59,340 bases of DNA, taken from contig DCIM01000078.1 of the NCBI GenBank assembly GCA_002316005.1, positions 1 through 59,340 on the forward strand, written 5' to 3'. Numbering within the stretch: the first letter of the stretch is position 1; every line of letters starts with the position of its first letter. The notes below the pieces were generated by a model that worked only from the letters and a program-made list of their open reading frames with translations, was not told the origin of the DNA and ran no database searches. The position numbers and the translations under genes are program-made. The stretch is from Prevotellaceae bacterium UBA1726. GTDB lineage: Bacteria; Bacteroidota; Bacteroidia; Bacteroidales; Bacteroidaceae. This document shows, in pieces, positions 24,576 through 33,043 of this stretch.

Positions 24576-25052
24576 ATGAAAATCAAAACAAGCCGAATGG
24601 AAACCCTGAAGATGCTTATTTCAAGTATGGAATTGAGCAGTCAGGAAGAGGTTTTGCAAGCATTGAGAAAAGAAGGTTACGAACTGACTCAGGCAACACT
24701 GAGCCGCGACCTGAAGCAGTTGAAGGTGGCAAAGGCTGCCAGCATGAACGGTAAATATGTGTATGTTCTGCCAAACGAGACAATGTATCGCAGAATAACA
24801 ACTGCCCGTCCTGCAAGTGAGATGCTCATCGTGCCAGGATTCGTATCAATCAACTTCTCGGGCAATATGGGTGTAATCAGAACTCGCCCAGGTTATGCAA
24901 GTAGCATTGCATACAACATCGACAATGCAAGCAATCCTTATATATTAGGTACTATCGCGGGCGATGACACAATTTTCATCGTTGTAAAGGAAGGTGCCAC
25001 ACCAAAGAAGGTGATTAGCAGTCTTGCAGAGATTATACCAGATATCAAATAA
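24576..25052 (+). CDS. argR: Arginine repressor
   Basis: 158 residues. A winged helix occupies about residues 1-70 (METLKMLISSMELSSQEEVLQALRKEGYELTQATLSRDLKQLKVAK). The C-terminal oligomerisation and arginine-binding domain ends in ILGTIAGDDTIFIVV, matching the GTIAGDDT arginine-binding motif. It is the first gene of the arginine/proline cluster, so it probably controls the whole unit and itself through the TGCATAAA sites upstream. Confidence 0.95.
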   Translation: MKIKTSRMETLKMLISSMELSSQEEVLQALRKEGYELTQATLSRDLKQLKVAKAASMNGKYVYVLPNETMYRRITTARPASEMLIVPGFVSINFSGNMGVIRTRPGYASSIAYNIDNASNPYILGTIAGDDTIFIVVKEGATPKKVISSLAEIIPDIK

Positions 25053-25086
25053 AAAAAATTTTTAGGATAGAGAGATAAAAAAGGAA

Positions 25087-25689
25087 ATGGAAGAAATTAA
25101 GGTTTTGGTAGCTGATGTCGAGCATATCAAGTATGTTGACACCATCCTTAAGACTATTGAAGACGCAGCAAAGGTTCGCGGCACAGGTATCGCAAAGCGT
25201 TCGCCAGAATACATTGAGACAAAGATGCGCGAGGCAAAGGCTGTCATTGCCCTTCAAGGCGACAAATTCGCGGGCTTCAGTTATATTGAAACTTGGGGAA
25301 ACAAGACATATGTGACAACATCAGGTCTCATTGTCCACCCCGATTTCCGTGGTTGCGGAGTGGCAACACGAATCAAGGATATGACTTTCACCCTTGCCCG
25401 CACACGATGGCCTCATGCAAAGATTTTCTCACTTACCAGTGGTGCAGCCGTGATGGCAATGAACACAAAACTTGGTTACAAGCCAGTGACATTTGCCGAA
25501 CTCACCGACGATGAGGCTTTCTGGCGTGGTTGTGAAGGTTGTTGCAATGTGGATGTACTCCATCGTACAGGTCGCAAATACTGTATCTGCACAGGAATGC
25601 TCTTTGACCCAGAGGCACATCTGCCAGCAAAGATCCCGGCTGATGTATTAGAGAGAATTAGTAAACTTGAAGGAAGAAAAATAGGATAA
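25087..25689 (+). CDS. GNAT acyltransferase, candidate N-acyl(succinyl)glutamate synthase
   Basis: 200 residues with the acetyl-CoA-binding GNAT core (TTSGLIVHPDFRGCGVATRIKDMTF; motif A R-G-x-G-V-A). The C-terminal part has a cysteine cluster (RGCEGCCNVDVL ... KYCICTGMLFDP). Between argR and argG, in an organism with an ArgF' of the succinylornithine type and no other glutamate acyltransferase in this cluster, it is the best candidate for the first step of arginine synthesis. Whether it uses acetyl- or succinyl-CoA is not visible from the sequence. Confidence 0.8.
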   Translation: MEEIKVLVADVEHIKYVDTILKTIEDAAKVRGTGIAKRSPEYIETKMREAKAVIALQGDKFAGFSYIETWGNKTYVTTSGLIVHPDFRGCGVATRIKDMTFTLARTRWPHAKIFSLTSGAAVMAMNTKLGYKPVTFAELTDDEAFWRGCEGCCNVDVLHRTGRKYCICTGMLFDPEAHLPAKIPADVLERISKLEGRKIG

Positions 25690-25699
25690 CAAATAGATT

Positions 25700-26905
25700 A
25701 TGGAAAAGAAAAAAAAGGTCGTTGTAGCTTTCAGTGGTGGTCTTGATACCAGTTACAATGTGATGTACCTCACCAAGGAAATGGGATATGAGGTTTATGC
25801 TGCTTGTGCAAACACAGGCGGATTCAGCCCTGAACAGTTGAAGCAGAACGAGGAAAACGCTTACAAACTCGGTGCCGTGAAATATGTAACCCTCGATGTG
25901 ACTCAGGAATACTACGAGAAGTCACTCAAGTATATGGTGTTCGGTAATGTTCTCCGCAACAACTGCTACCCTATCTCTGTTTCTTCAGAGCGTATCTTCC
26001 AGGCTCTTGCCATTGCTCGTTATGCAAAAGAGATTGGTGCAGATGCCATTGCTCATGGTTCAACTGGTGCAGGCAACGACCAGATTCGTTTTGACATGAC
26101 TTTCCTTGTGAAGGCTCCTGGTGTAGAGATCATCACCCTCACTCGCGATCGTAACCTTTCGCGTCAAGAGGAGGTTGACTACCTTAATGCCAACGGCTAC
26201 TTTGCCGACTTCACAAAACTGAAGTATTCTTATAATGTAGGTATCTGGGGCACATCAATCTGTGGTGGCGAGATTCTTGATTCTAAGCAGGGATTACCAG
26301 AGGCTGCCTACCTGAAGCATGTCACCCAGCAGGAACCAGAAGAACTGAAACTCGGTTTCGACAAGGGTGAACTCTGTAGCGTCAATGGCGTTAATTACGA
26401 GGATAAGATAAAGGCAATCCAGGCCGTTGAGGAGATTGGTGCAAAGTTCGGCATTGGTCGCGACTGTCATGTGGGCGACACAATCATCGGTATCAAAGGT
26501 CGTGTTGGTTTTGAGGCTGCTGCACCAATGCTCATCATCGGTGCTCACCGCTTCCTCGAGAAGTTCACTCTCTCAAAGTGGCAGCAGTATTGGAAGGACC
26601 AGGTAAGCAACTGGTACGGAATGTTCCTCCACGAGAGTCAGTATCTCGAGCCTGTGATGCCAGATATTGAGGCAATGCTCGCTTCTTCACAGCGTAATGT
26701 GACAGGTGAGGTTACTCTTCAGTTGCGTCCATTGGGATTCGAGACTGTAGGTGTTGATTCGCCAAACGACCTCGTGAAGAATAAACTTGGTGAATATGGC
26801 GAGACTGCCAAGGCTTGGACATCCGATGATGCCAAGGGATTCATCAAGGTTACCTCGACTGCTCTCAGAGCTTACTATCTCGCTCATCCAGACGAGGAGA
26901 GATAA
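25700..26905 (+). CDS. argG: Argininosuccinate synthase
   Basis: 401 residues with the PP-loop AFSGGLDTSYN near the N terminus and AHGSTGAGNDQIRFD. It joins citrulline and aspartate using ATP to give argininosuccinate. It starts 10 nt after the GNAT gene. Length is normal for the family. Confidence 0.96.
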   Translation: MEKKKKVVVAFSGGLDTSYNVMYLTKEMGYEVYAACANTGGFSPEQLKQNEENAYKLGAVKYVTLDVTQEYYEKSLKYMVFGNVLRNNCYPISVSSERIFQALAIARYAKEIGADAIAHGSTGAGNDQIRFDMTFLVKAPGVEIITLTRDRNLSRQEEVDYLNANGYFADFTKLKYSYNVGIWGTSICGGEILDSKQGLPEAAYLKHVTQQEPEELKLGFDKGELCSVNGVNYEDKIKAIQAVEEIGAKFGIGRDCHVGDTIIGIKGRVGFEAAAPMLIIGAHRFLEKFTLSKWQQYWKDQVSNWYGMFLHESQYLEPVMPDIEAMLASSQRNVTGEVTLQLRPLGFETVGVDSPNDLVKNKLGEYGETAKAWTSDDAKGFIKVTSTALRAYYLAHPDEER

Positions 26906-26921
26906 TAGCCCCCACCCCTTC

Positions 26922-26974
26922 CCCTCCCCGAGGGGAGGGAGAGCAGGGCGGCATAATTGCTAAATTGTAAAATT
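26922..26974. repeat. GC palindrome and AAATTG words ahead of tRNA-Pro
   Basis: CCCTCCCC-GA-GGGGAGGG (26922-26939) is a perfect palindrome 16 nt after the argG stop. It is followed by TAATTGCTAAATTGTAAAAT (about 26954-26973), an 8-bp-period array of the same words as 33044-33083. Confidence 0.7.
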
Positions 26975-26978
26975 ACCA

Positions 26979-27052
26979 CGGGGTGTGGCGCAGTTGGTTA
27001 GCGTACGCGTCTGGGGGGCGTGTGGTCGGCAGTTCGAGTCTGCTCACCCCGA
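26979..27052 (+). tRNA. tRNA-Pro (anticodon GGG)
   Basis: 74 nt folding into a full cloverleaf. Acceptor CGGGGTG pairs with CACCCCG; D stem GCGC/GCGT; anticodon stem CGCGT/GCGTG with loop CTGGGGG (anticodon GGG); 5-nt variable loop; T arm with TTCGAGT; discriminator A. CCA is not encoded. It lies between argG and argC in the same direction and so may be cut from the operon transcript. Confidence 0.93.
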
Positions 27053-27073
27053 CAATAAATGAAAAAAGATTAT

Positions 27074-28165
27074 ATGATTAAAGTTGGTATATTTGGCGCT
27101 GCCGGTTATACAGGAGGTGAACTGATTCGCCTTCTGCTGAACCATCCAGATGTGGATATTGTCTTTGCACATAGCGAGAGCAACGCAGACAACTATGTAT
27201 ATGATGTTCATGAAGGACTGATTGGCGAAACCGACATGAAGTTCACGGGCGAAGACCCGTCATCTCTTCTTTCACCCCTTCAAGGGGGAACCGAAAAGGG
27301 GGCAGATGTGGTATTCTTCTGTTTCGGTCATGGCAAGAGTGAGGCATTCCTCAAGGAGCATGAGATTCCTGCAGGGGTGAAGATTATCGACCTCGCACAA
27401 GACTTCCGTATAAGGAAGCCCCTCCCTACCTCCCCCTTAGGGGAGGAGACAGAACGCATCCCAACAGACTGGGTATATGGTCTGCCTGAGACTCACAGAG
27501 AAGCAATAAAGGACGCGGAGCATCTGGCAAATCCAGGTTGCTTCGCCACTTGCATTCAATTAGGTCTCCTTCCATTGGCGAAGGCTGGACTGTTGACAAA
27601 CGACATTGCTGTGAATGCAATCACTGGTTCTACAGGTGCCGGACAGAAGCCTGGTGCAACAACTCACTTCTCGTGGCGCAACAACAATTTCTCGACATAT
27701 AAGTTGTTCACTCATCAGCATCTGCACGAGATTTGCCAAACGCTAAACGAACTTCGTCCTTCATCTGCACCTCATGTCGTTGATACTCTCAATGAGGGAT
27801 TTGCAGCTGATGGCATAACGGTTGATTTCATCCCTTATCGAGGTGACTTTGCCCGTGGCATCTTCTGCACAGAGGTCATCAAATTGGACAAGGCAATTGA
27901 GGCAAGCGAAATCGTTGCCCTCTACAAGGACTTCTACAAGGATGCTGCCTTTACTCACTATTCTGACAAGGCGCCAGACCTGAAGCAGGTAGTCAACACC
28001 AACAAGGCTCTTGTTCATGTGGATGTGTTCGGTCGCAAGGTTGTTGTAACCTCAATGATTGACAATCTCCTCAAGGGTGCTGTCGGTCAGGCTGTGCAGA
28101 ACATGAACCTGATGTTCGGACTTGACGAGAAGGCTGGCCTCAACCTCAAAGCCTCGGCTTTCTAA
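27074..28165 (+). CDS. argC: N-acetyl-gamma-glutamyl-phosphate reductase with two in-frame palindrome-encoded insertions
   Basis: 363 residues from the ATG at 27074 (MIKVGIFGAAGYTGGELIRLLLNHPDV); an in-frame ATG at 27059 lies only 6 nt after the tRNA. NADP-binding GAAGYTGGE and catalytic Cys156 in NPGCFATC are present. It reduces acyl-glutamyl-phosphate to the semialdehyde. About 40 residues longer than the Bacteroides ArgC I recall. The excess is largely two low-complexity stretches: residues 63-76 (SSLLSPLQGGTEKG) and 115-130 (KPLPTSPLGEETERIP), encoded by CCCCTTCAAGGGG and CCTCCCCCTTAGGGGAGG palindromes. Both sit in expected surface loops, so the enzyme is probably active. Confidence 0.93.
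   Translation: MIKVGIFGAAGYTGGELIRLLLNHPDVDIVFAHSESNADNYVYDVHEGLIGETDMKFTGEDPSSLLSPLQGGTEKGADVVFFCFGHGKSEAFLKEHEIPAGVKIIDLAQDFRIRKPLPTSPLGEETERIPTDWVYGLPETHREAIKDAEHLANPGCFATCIQLGLLPLAKAGLLTNDIAVNAITGSTGAGQKPGATTHFSWRNNNFSTYKLFTHQHLHEICQTLNELRPSSAPHVVDTLNEGFAADGITVDFIPYRGDFARGIFCTEVIKLDKAIEASEIVALYKDFYKDAAFTHYSDKAPDLKQVVNTNKALVHVDVFGRKVVVTSMIDNLLKGAVGQAVQNMNLMFGLDEKAGLNLKASAF
27260..27457 (+). repeat. Two intergenic-type GC palindromes inside argC
   Basis: CCCCTTCAAGGGG at 27275-27287 and CCTCCCCCTTAGGGGAGG at 27429-27446. Both are in frame and both resemble the palindromes found between genes in this window. They translate as SPLQGG and TSPLGEE. Confidence 0.8.
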
Positions 28166-28200
28166 ATCACTAAATCACAAAATCGCAAAATCACCAAATA
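28164..28200. repeat. 8-bp-period AAATCAC array ahead of argD
   Basis: AAATC at 28164, 28172, 28180 and 28188 (TAAATCAC, TAAATCAC, AAAATCGC, AAAATCAC). It fills the spacer between the argC stop and the argD start. Confidence 0.75.
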
Positions 28201-28206
28201 CTCAAG

Positions 28207-29340
28207 ATGTATTTATTCGATGTATATCCACTGTTCAACATTGCAATTGACAAAGGTCTGGGTTGCAAGGTTTGGGACACTGAAGGTCAGGAGTATCTCG
28301 ACCTTTACGGCGGTCATGCTGTAATCAGCATTGGCCATTGCCATCCTCATTATGTTGCTGCAATGACAAAGCAACTCAACACTCTCGGGTTCTATAGCAA
28401 CTCTGTTATCAACGACCTTCAGAAGGAGTTTGCCTATCGTCTGGGCGAGGCGTCTGGCTATGGCGACTACCAACTGTTCCTTGTGAACTCTGGTGCTGAG
28501 GCCAACGAGAATGCAATGAAGTTGGCTTCGTTCTACAATGGTCGCACTCGTATCCTTTCTTTGGAGAAAGCTTTCCATGGTCGTACTTCATTGGCTGTTG
28601 AGGCTACGAACAATCCAAAGATTATCGCTCCAATCAACGATAATGGTCATGTGACTTACCTTCCTCTGAATGATATCGAGGCTTGGAAGACAGAACTCGA
28701 GAAGGGTGATGTGTGTGCAGTAATCATTGAGTGTATTCAGGGCGTGGGTGGCATTCGTATGGTGACAAAGGAGTTCATGCAGGCAATACGCGAACTCTGC
28801 AACAAGCATAACACAGTTCTTATCTGCGACGAGATTCAGTGTGGCTATGGCCGTAGTGGAAAGTTCTTTGCTCATCAGCATTTTGATGTGCGTCCCGATC
28901 TCATCACTGTTGCCAAAGGCATCTGCAACGGATTCCCTATGTCGGCTGTGCTGATTTCGGAGAAGTTCAAGCCTGTTTACGGACAGTTGGGCACAACCTT
29001 CGGCGGTAACCACTTGGCATGTGCTGGTGCCATTGCTGTTCTTGACGTCATTGAGAACGAGCACCTCGTGGAGAATGCTGCCGAGGTGGGCGAATACATC
29101 ACGACTCGTCTGCGCGAGGAGAACCTACCTCATGTCACCGACATTCGTGGTATGGGACTGATGATTGGCATTGAACTGGATGTTCCTTACAAGGAAATCC
29201 GCACTCGTCTTGTCACTGAGGAGCATTGCTTCACTGGTTGCTCTGGTACGAATGTTCTTCGTCTGCTTCCTCCGCTTTGTCTTACAAAGGCCGATGCTGA
29301 CGAGTTCATCAATAGACTGAAAAAGGTACTTACAAATTAA
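28207..29340 (+). CDS. argD: N-acyl-ornithine aminotransferase
   Basis: 377 residues, class III PLP aminotransferase. Markers: GGHAVISIGHCHP, LVNSGAEANENAMKLA, CDEIQCGYGRSG and the PLP lysine in TVAKGICNGFPM. It converts N-acyl-glutamate semialdehyde to N-acyl-ornithine. It is short and lacks a signal peptide, as expected for ArgD. The spacer to argC holds the AAATCAC array. Confidence 0.93.
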   Translation: MYLFDVYPLFNIAIDKGLGCKVWDTEGQEYLDLYGGHAVISIGHCHPHYVAAMTKQLNTLGFYSNSVINDLQKEFAYRLGEASGYGDYQLFLVNSGAEANENAMKLASFYNGRTRILSLEKAFHGRTSLAVEATNNPKIIAPINDNGHVTYLPLNDIEAWKTELEKGDVCAVIIECIQGVGGIRMVTKEFMQAIRELCNKHNTVLICDEIQCGYGRSGKFFAHQHFDVRPDLITVAKGICNGFPMSAVLISEKFKPVYGQLGTTFGGNHLACAGAIAVLDVIENEHLVENAAEVGEYITTRLREENLPHVTDIRGMGLMIGIELDVPYKEIRTRLVTEEHCFTGCSGTNVLRLLPPLCLTKADADEFINRLKKVLTN

Positions 29341-29346
29341 AAACCA

Positions 29347-31005
29347 ATGATAGAAAAATTTCTAACCAAGACAGAGTTCTCTTCTTATGAGGACTTCATG
29401 CAAAACTACCATGTCAATGTACCTGAAGATTTCAACTTCGGTTATGATGTGGTTGATGTCTATGCAAAGGAGCAGCCTAACAAAGAGGCTATCCTTTGGA
29501 CAAACGACCGTGGTGATGTGCGCCACATGAACTACCGCGAATTCAAGGAGCATTCCGACAAGGCTGCAAGCTACTTCCTACAGTTGGGTATCCGTCGTGG
29601 CGATAGCGTAATGCTTATCCTCAAGCGCCGTCTGGAGTGGTGGATTACAATGGTGGCTCTCCACAAGATTGGTGCTATCGCCATTCCTGCTACTCATCTC
29701 CTTACCGACAAGGATATCATCTATCGCTGTCATGAGGCAAGCATCCGAATGATTGTCTCTGTGGGCGATGTGCAGGTGTTGCGTAATGTAATCCGTGCAA
29801 GGCCTTATTGTGGAACTCTCCGTCATTGTGTGTCAATCGGTCCTACTGTTCCTCAGCATTGGGAGAACTACTGGCAAGGACTGATGAGCGCTCCTCGTTT
29901 CCACAGTCAGAAGGGACAGAACAAGGTTACTGACAACTTCCTGATGTACTTCACCAGTGGAACAAGTGGCGAACCTAAGATGGTTATGCACGATCATTCT
30001 TATCCTCTGGCTCATATCCTCACAGCAAAGTATTGGCATAATGTTCATGAGAATTCTCTCCACCTTACTGTTGCCGACACTGGTTGGGGAAAGGCTGTGT
30101 GGGGTAAGTTCTACGGTCAGATGATTGCTGGTGCCACAGTCTTCGTTTACGACTTTGAAGGTCGTTTCGAACCTGAGAACATGCTTCGTGTCATGGAGGA
30201 ATTCCATGTGACTTCGTTCTGTGCACCTCCTACCGTATATCGCTTCATGATTCGTGAGGACCTGAGCAAATACGACCTCTCGAAACTTGAATACTGCACA
30301 ACAGCGGGCGAGGCTCTCAACCCTAATGTATTCATGGAGTGGAAGGAGAAGACTGGTATCATGATTTACGAGTCGTATGGTCAGACTGAGACAACCCTCG
30401 TTCTTGGTACATATCCTTATGTTAAACCTCGTCCGGGTGCTATGGGTGTGCCAAATCCTCAGTATACTGTCGATGTTCTCAACAATGAGGGCAAGCATTG
30501 CCAGCCAGGAGAGCAGGGACGATTGGTAATCCGCACTGACAATGGCAAACCTCTTGGCCTGTTCAAGGAATACTATCGCAATCCTGAACTGACAGAGGAA
30601 CAGCATCACAACGGAATCTACTTCACTGGTGATATTGTTTATACCGACGAGGATGGATACTATTGGTTCGTTTCGCGTGCCGATGATGTAATCAAGAGTT
30701 CGGGCTATCGCATTGGTCCTTTCGAGGTGGAGTCGGCTCTTATGAGCCACCCTGCTGTCATCGAGTGTGCCATCACTGGTGTTCCTGACGATATTCGTGG
30801 TATGGTGGTAAAGGCTACCATCGTCCTTACAGATGATTACAAGGGACAGGAAGGTGCAGAACTCATCCACGAACTGCAGGATCATGTGAAGCGCGAGACT
30901 GCTCCTTACAAGTATCCTCGTGTCATCGAGTTCGTTGACGAACTGCCAAAGACTATATCGGGCAAGATTCGTCGCGTAGAAATACGCGAGAAGGATGCCC
31001 AATAA
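29347..31005 (+). CDS. AMP-forming acyl-CoA synthetase
   Basis: 552 residues of the ANL superfamily. P-loop-like YFTSGTSGEPKMV (about 198-210), ESYGQTETT (about 342), YFTGDIVYTDEDGYYWFVSRADDVIKSSGYRIGPFEVE and the C-terminal lysine in PKTISGKIRRVE. It resembles acetyl-CoA/medium-chain acyl-CoA synthetases. It is 6 nt after argD and precedes proB. Its substrate is unknown; supplying an acyl-CoA for the N-acylated arginine route is possible but only inference. Confidence 0.88.
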   Translation: MIEKFLTKTEFSSYEDFMQNYHVNVPEDFNFGYDVVDVYAKEQPNKEAILWTNDRGDVRHMNYREFKEHSDKAASYFLQLGIRRGDSVMLILKRRLEWWITMVALHKIGAIAIPATHLLTDKDIIYRCHEASIRMIVSVGDVQVLRNVIRARPYCGTLRHCVSIGPTVPQHWENYWQGLMSAPRFHSQKGQNKVTDNFLMYFTSGTSGEPKMVMHDHSYPLAHILTAKYWHNVHENSLHLTVADTGWGKAVWGKFYGQMIAGATVFVYDFEGRFEPENMLRVMEEFHVTSFCAPPTVYRFMIREDLSKYDLSKLEYCTTAGEALNPNVFMEWKEKTGIMIYESYGQTETTLVLGTYPYVKPRPGAMGVPNPQYTVDVLNNEGKHCQPGEQGRLVIRTDNGKPLGLFKEYYRNPELTEEQHHNGIYFTGDIVYTDEDGYYWFVSRADDVIKSSGYRIGPFEVESALMSHPAVIECAITGVPDDIRGMVVKATIVLTDDYKGQEGAELIHELQDHVKRETAPYKYPRVIEFVDELPKTISGKIRRVEIREKDAQ

Positions 31006-31014
31006 CGCATCTCT

Positions 31015-31068
31015 CATTTATCATCTCTCATTTATCATTTAGGCCTTAGGTCGCAGCTCATTTAGGCC
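31015..31068. repeat. CTCATTTATCAT and CATTTAGGCC repeats ahead of proB
   Basis: CATCTCTCATTTAT occurs twice in tandem (14-bp period), then CATTTAGGCC at 31036 and again at 31059. The phrase TTTATCATTTAG followed by GC-rich letters also occurs at 44920-44940 ahead of lpxH, and inverted at 11807-11834. Confidence 0.7.
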
Positions 31069-31083
31069 ACTGGCCGCAAAAAC

Positions 31084-31854
31084 ATGGAACGAATAGTAAT
31101 AAAGGTTGGTTCAAATGTCCTGACTACCGACAAGGGCAAATTGGACATCACACGACTCTCGGCACTGGTTGATCAGATAGCGTGGCTCAAAGAACATCGC
31201 TATGAGGTTATTCTTGTGTCCTCGGGTGCTGTGGCTTGTGGTCGCAGCGAACTTCGTGTGGAGTATGCCCTCGACTCCGTAGAACAGCGACAGTTGTTCT
31301 CGTCAATAGGACAGGTGAAACTCATCAACCACTACTATGACCTCTTCCGCGAATATGGCATTCATATCGGTCAGGTGCTCACTATGAAGGAGAATTTCCA
31401 GGAGGGTGAGCAATACGACAATCAGCGTGCGTGTATGGAGGTTATGCTCGACAATGGCGTCATTCCTATCGTCAACGAAAACGATACGGTTTGTGTCACT
31501 GAGTTGATGTTTACCGACAATGACGAACTCTCTGGCTTGATTGCCAAGATGATGAATGCCCGAACACTGGTACTGCTGTCGAATATTGATGGCATCTACA
31601 CGGGCAATCCTTCCGACCCAGAGAGTGAGGTCATACGCTCCGTTGCTCCTGATACCGACTTGAGCCAGTATATACAAACTGCCAAGAGTTCTGCGGGCAG
31701 AGGTGGCATGGAGTCAAAATACAACACTGCGCGTGAGACTGCAAATGCAGGCATTCGTGTCATCATTGCTAATGGTAATCGTGCAAACATCCTGCCTGAT
31801 GTACTGACTAGTCCTGAAACTACAGTTCACACAATATTCATTCCAGCAACATAA
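31084..31854 (+). CDS. proB: Glutamate 5-kinase (short form)
   Basis: 256 residues comprising the amino-acid-kinase fold only (VIKVGSNVLTTDKGKLD, LVSSGAVACGRSEL, NENDTV, NDELSGLIAKM, GTGGMESKYNTARETANAGI-like end). The C-terminal PUA domain of E. coli ProB is absent, as in other short ProB proteins. It makes glutamyl-5-phosphate for proline synthesis. proA follows after 2 nt. Confidence 0.93.
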   Translation: MERIVIKVGSNVLTTDKGKLDITRLSALVDQIAWLKEHRYEVILVSSGAVACGRSELRVEYALDSVEQRQLFSSIGQVKLINHYYDLFREYGIHIGQVLTMKENFQEGEQYDNQRACMEVMLDNGVIPIVNENDTVCVTELMFTDNDELSGLIAKMMNARTLVLLSNIDGIYTGNPSDPESEVIRSVAPDTDLSQYIQTAKSSAGRGGMESKYNTARETANAGIRVIIANGNRANILPDVLTSPETTVHTIFIPAT

Positions 31855-31856
31855 GC

Positions 31857-33032
31857 ATGGCAAATCCACTCTTCGAATCAACAAAAAACGCAAGTTATTC
31901 CATCTCGGGCATTAGCGATGAGAAGCGGAATGCTGTACTTTGCAAAGTCGCCGATGCCATTATTGTAAATACTCATCTGTTGCTCGAGGCTAACAGTCGC
32001 GATTTGGCAAAGATGGATTCTGCAAATCCGCTCTACGACCGTCTGCAACTAACTGCCGACCGTCTGGCGGGCATTGCCAACGATATGCGCAATGTGGCGA
32101 CTCTTCCTTCGCCTCTGGGACATATCACTTGCGACAATACTCTTCCCAACGGGCTTCATCTCCGTAGGATTTCTGTTCCGTTCGGTGTGATTGGCATGAT
32201 TTACGAGGCTCGCCCGAATGTATCGTTCGATGTGTTCTCGCTGTGTTTCAAATCAGGCAACGCATGTGTACTCAAAGGCGGAAAGGATGCTGATGAATCC
32301 AATCGTACCATTGTGGCACTCATCAAGCAGATTCTCTCTGAGGAGGGTATCAATCCAGACATCGTCAATCTCCTTCCCGCTACTCACGAGGCTACTGCCG
32401 AGATGCTCAATGCCGTGGGATATATTGACCTCTGCATCCCTCGTGGGGGAAAGAAACTAATTGAGTTCGTACGTGACAATGCTCGTGTGCCTGTCATTGA
32501 GACTGGTGCTGGCGTTGTGCATACATATTTCGACAAGGATGGCGACCTCGAAAAGGGAAAGGCTATTGTCAACAACGGTAAAACGCGTCGCGTGTCGGTT
32601 TGTAATGCTCTCGACTGCCTGTTGGTTCATCGCGACAGACTAAGCGACCTTGATGAACTGCTCTCGCCTATGGAAGGTAAGGTGGAGTTCCACTACGACA
32701 ACTACGGAAAAGAATGGATGTCGCACAACCTCTCTATCTGCATTGTCGATTCGCTTGAACAGGCTTTGAGTCATATCCGTCGTTACAGTTCGGGGCATTC
32801 TGAGGCTATCATCACCGAAAACCCTACAACGGCAGAGATATTCCAACAGCAGGTGGATGCAGCTTGTGTCTATGTAAATGCCCCTACATCATTCACTGAT
32901 GGTGCGCAGTTTGGACTTGGTGCAGAGATTGGCATCTCTACCCAGAAACTCGGTCCTCGCGGTCCTATGGCACTCAATGAGATGACCACCTACAAATGGC
33001 TCATCGATGGCAATGGGCAAACAAGAAAATAG
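31857..33032 (+). CDS. proA: Gamma-glutamyl phosphate reductase
   Basis: 391 residues, aldehyde dehydrogenase superfamily. NADP-binding region and GVIGMIYEARPNVSFDVFSLCFKSGNACVLKGGKDA; catalytic Cys in RRVSVCNALDCLL; the end GPRGPMALNEMTTYKW is diagnostic. It is translationally coupled to proB. No proC is in the window. Confidence 0.95.
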   Translation: MANPLFESTKNASYSISGISDEKRNAVLCKVADAIIVNTHLLLEANSRDLAKMDSANPLYDRLQLTADRLAGIANDMRNVATLPSPLGHITCDNTLPNGLHLRRISVPFGVIGMIYEARPNVSFDVFSLCFKSGNACVLKGGKDADESNRTIVALIKQILSEEGINPDIVNLLPATHEATAEMLNAVGYIDLCIPRGGKKLIEFVRDNARVPVIETGAGVVHTYFDKDGDLEKGKAIVNNGKTRRVSVCNALDCLLVHRDRLSDLDELLSPMEGKVEFHYDNYGKEWMSHNLSICIVDSLEQALSHIRRYSSGHSEAIITENPTTAEIFQQQVDAACVYVNAPTSFTDGAQFGLGAEIGISTQKLGPRGPMALNEMTTYKWLIDGNGQTRK

Positions 33033-33043
33033 TTTTAACGAAG

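Noticed and set aside
27059..27073. Upstream argC start at 27059
   Set aside because: It leaves only 6 nt after the tRNA end and adds residues (MKKDY) before the conserved MIKVGIFGAAGYTGGE start.
29833..31017. Long leftward open frame opposite the acyl-CoA synthetase
   Set aside because: It lies entirely antisense to a gene with clear family motifs, and its translation is low-complexity and unlike any protein; a shadow frame.
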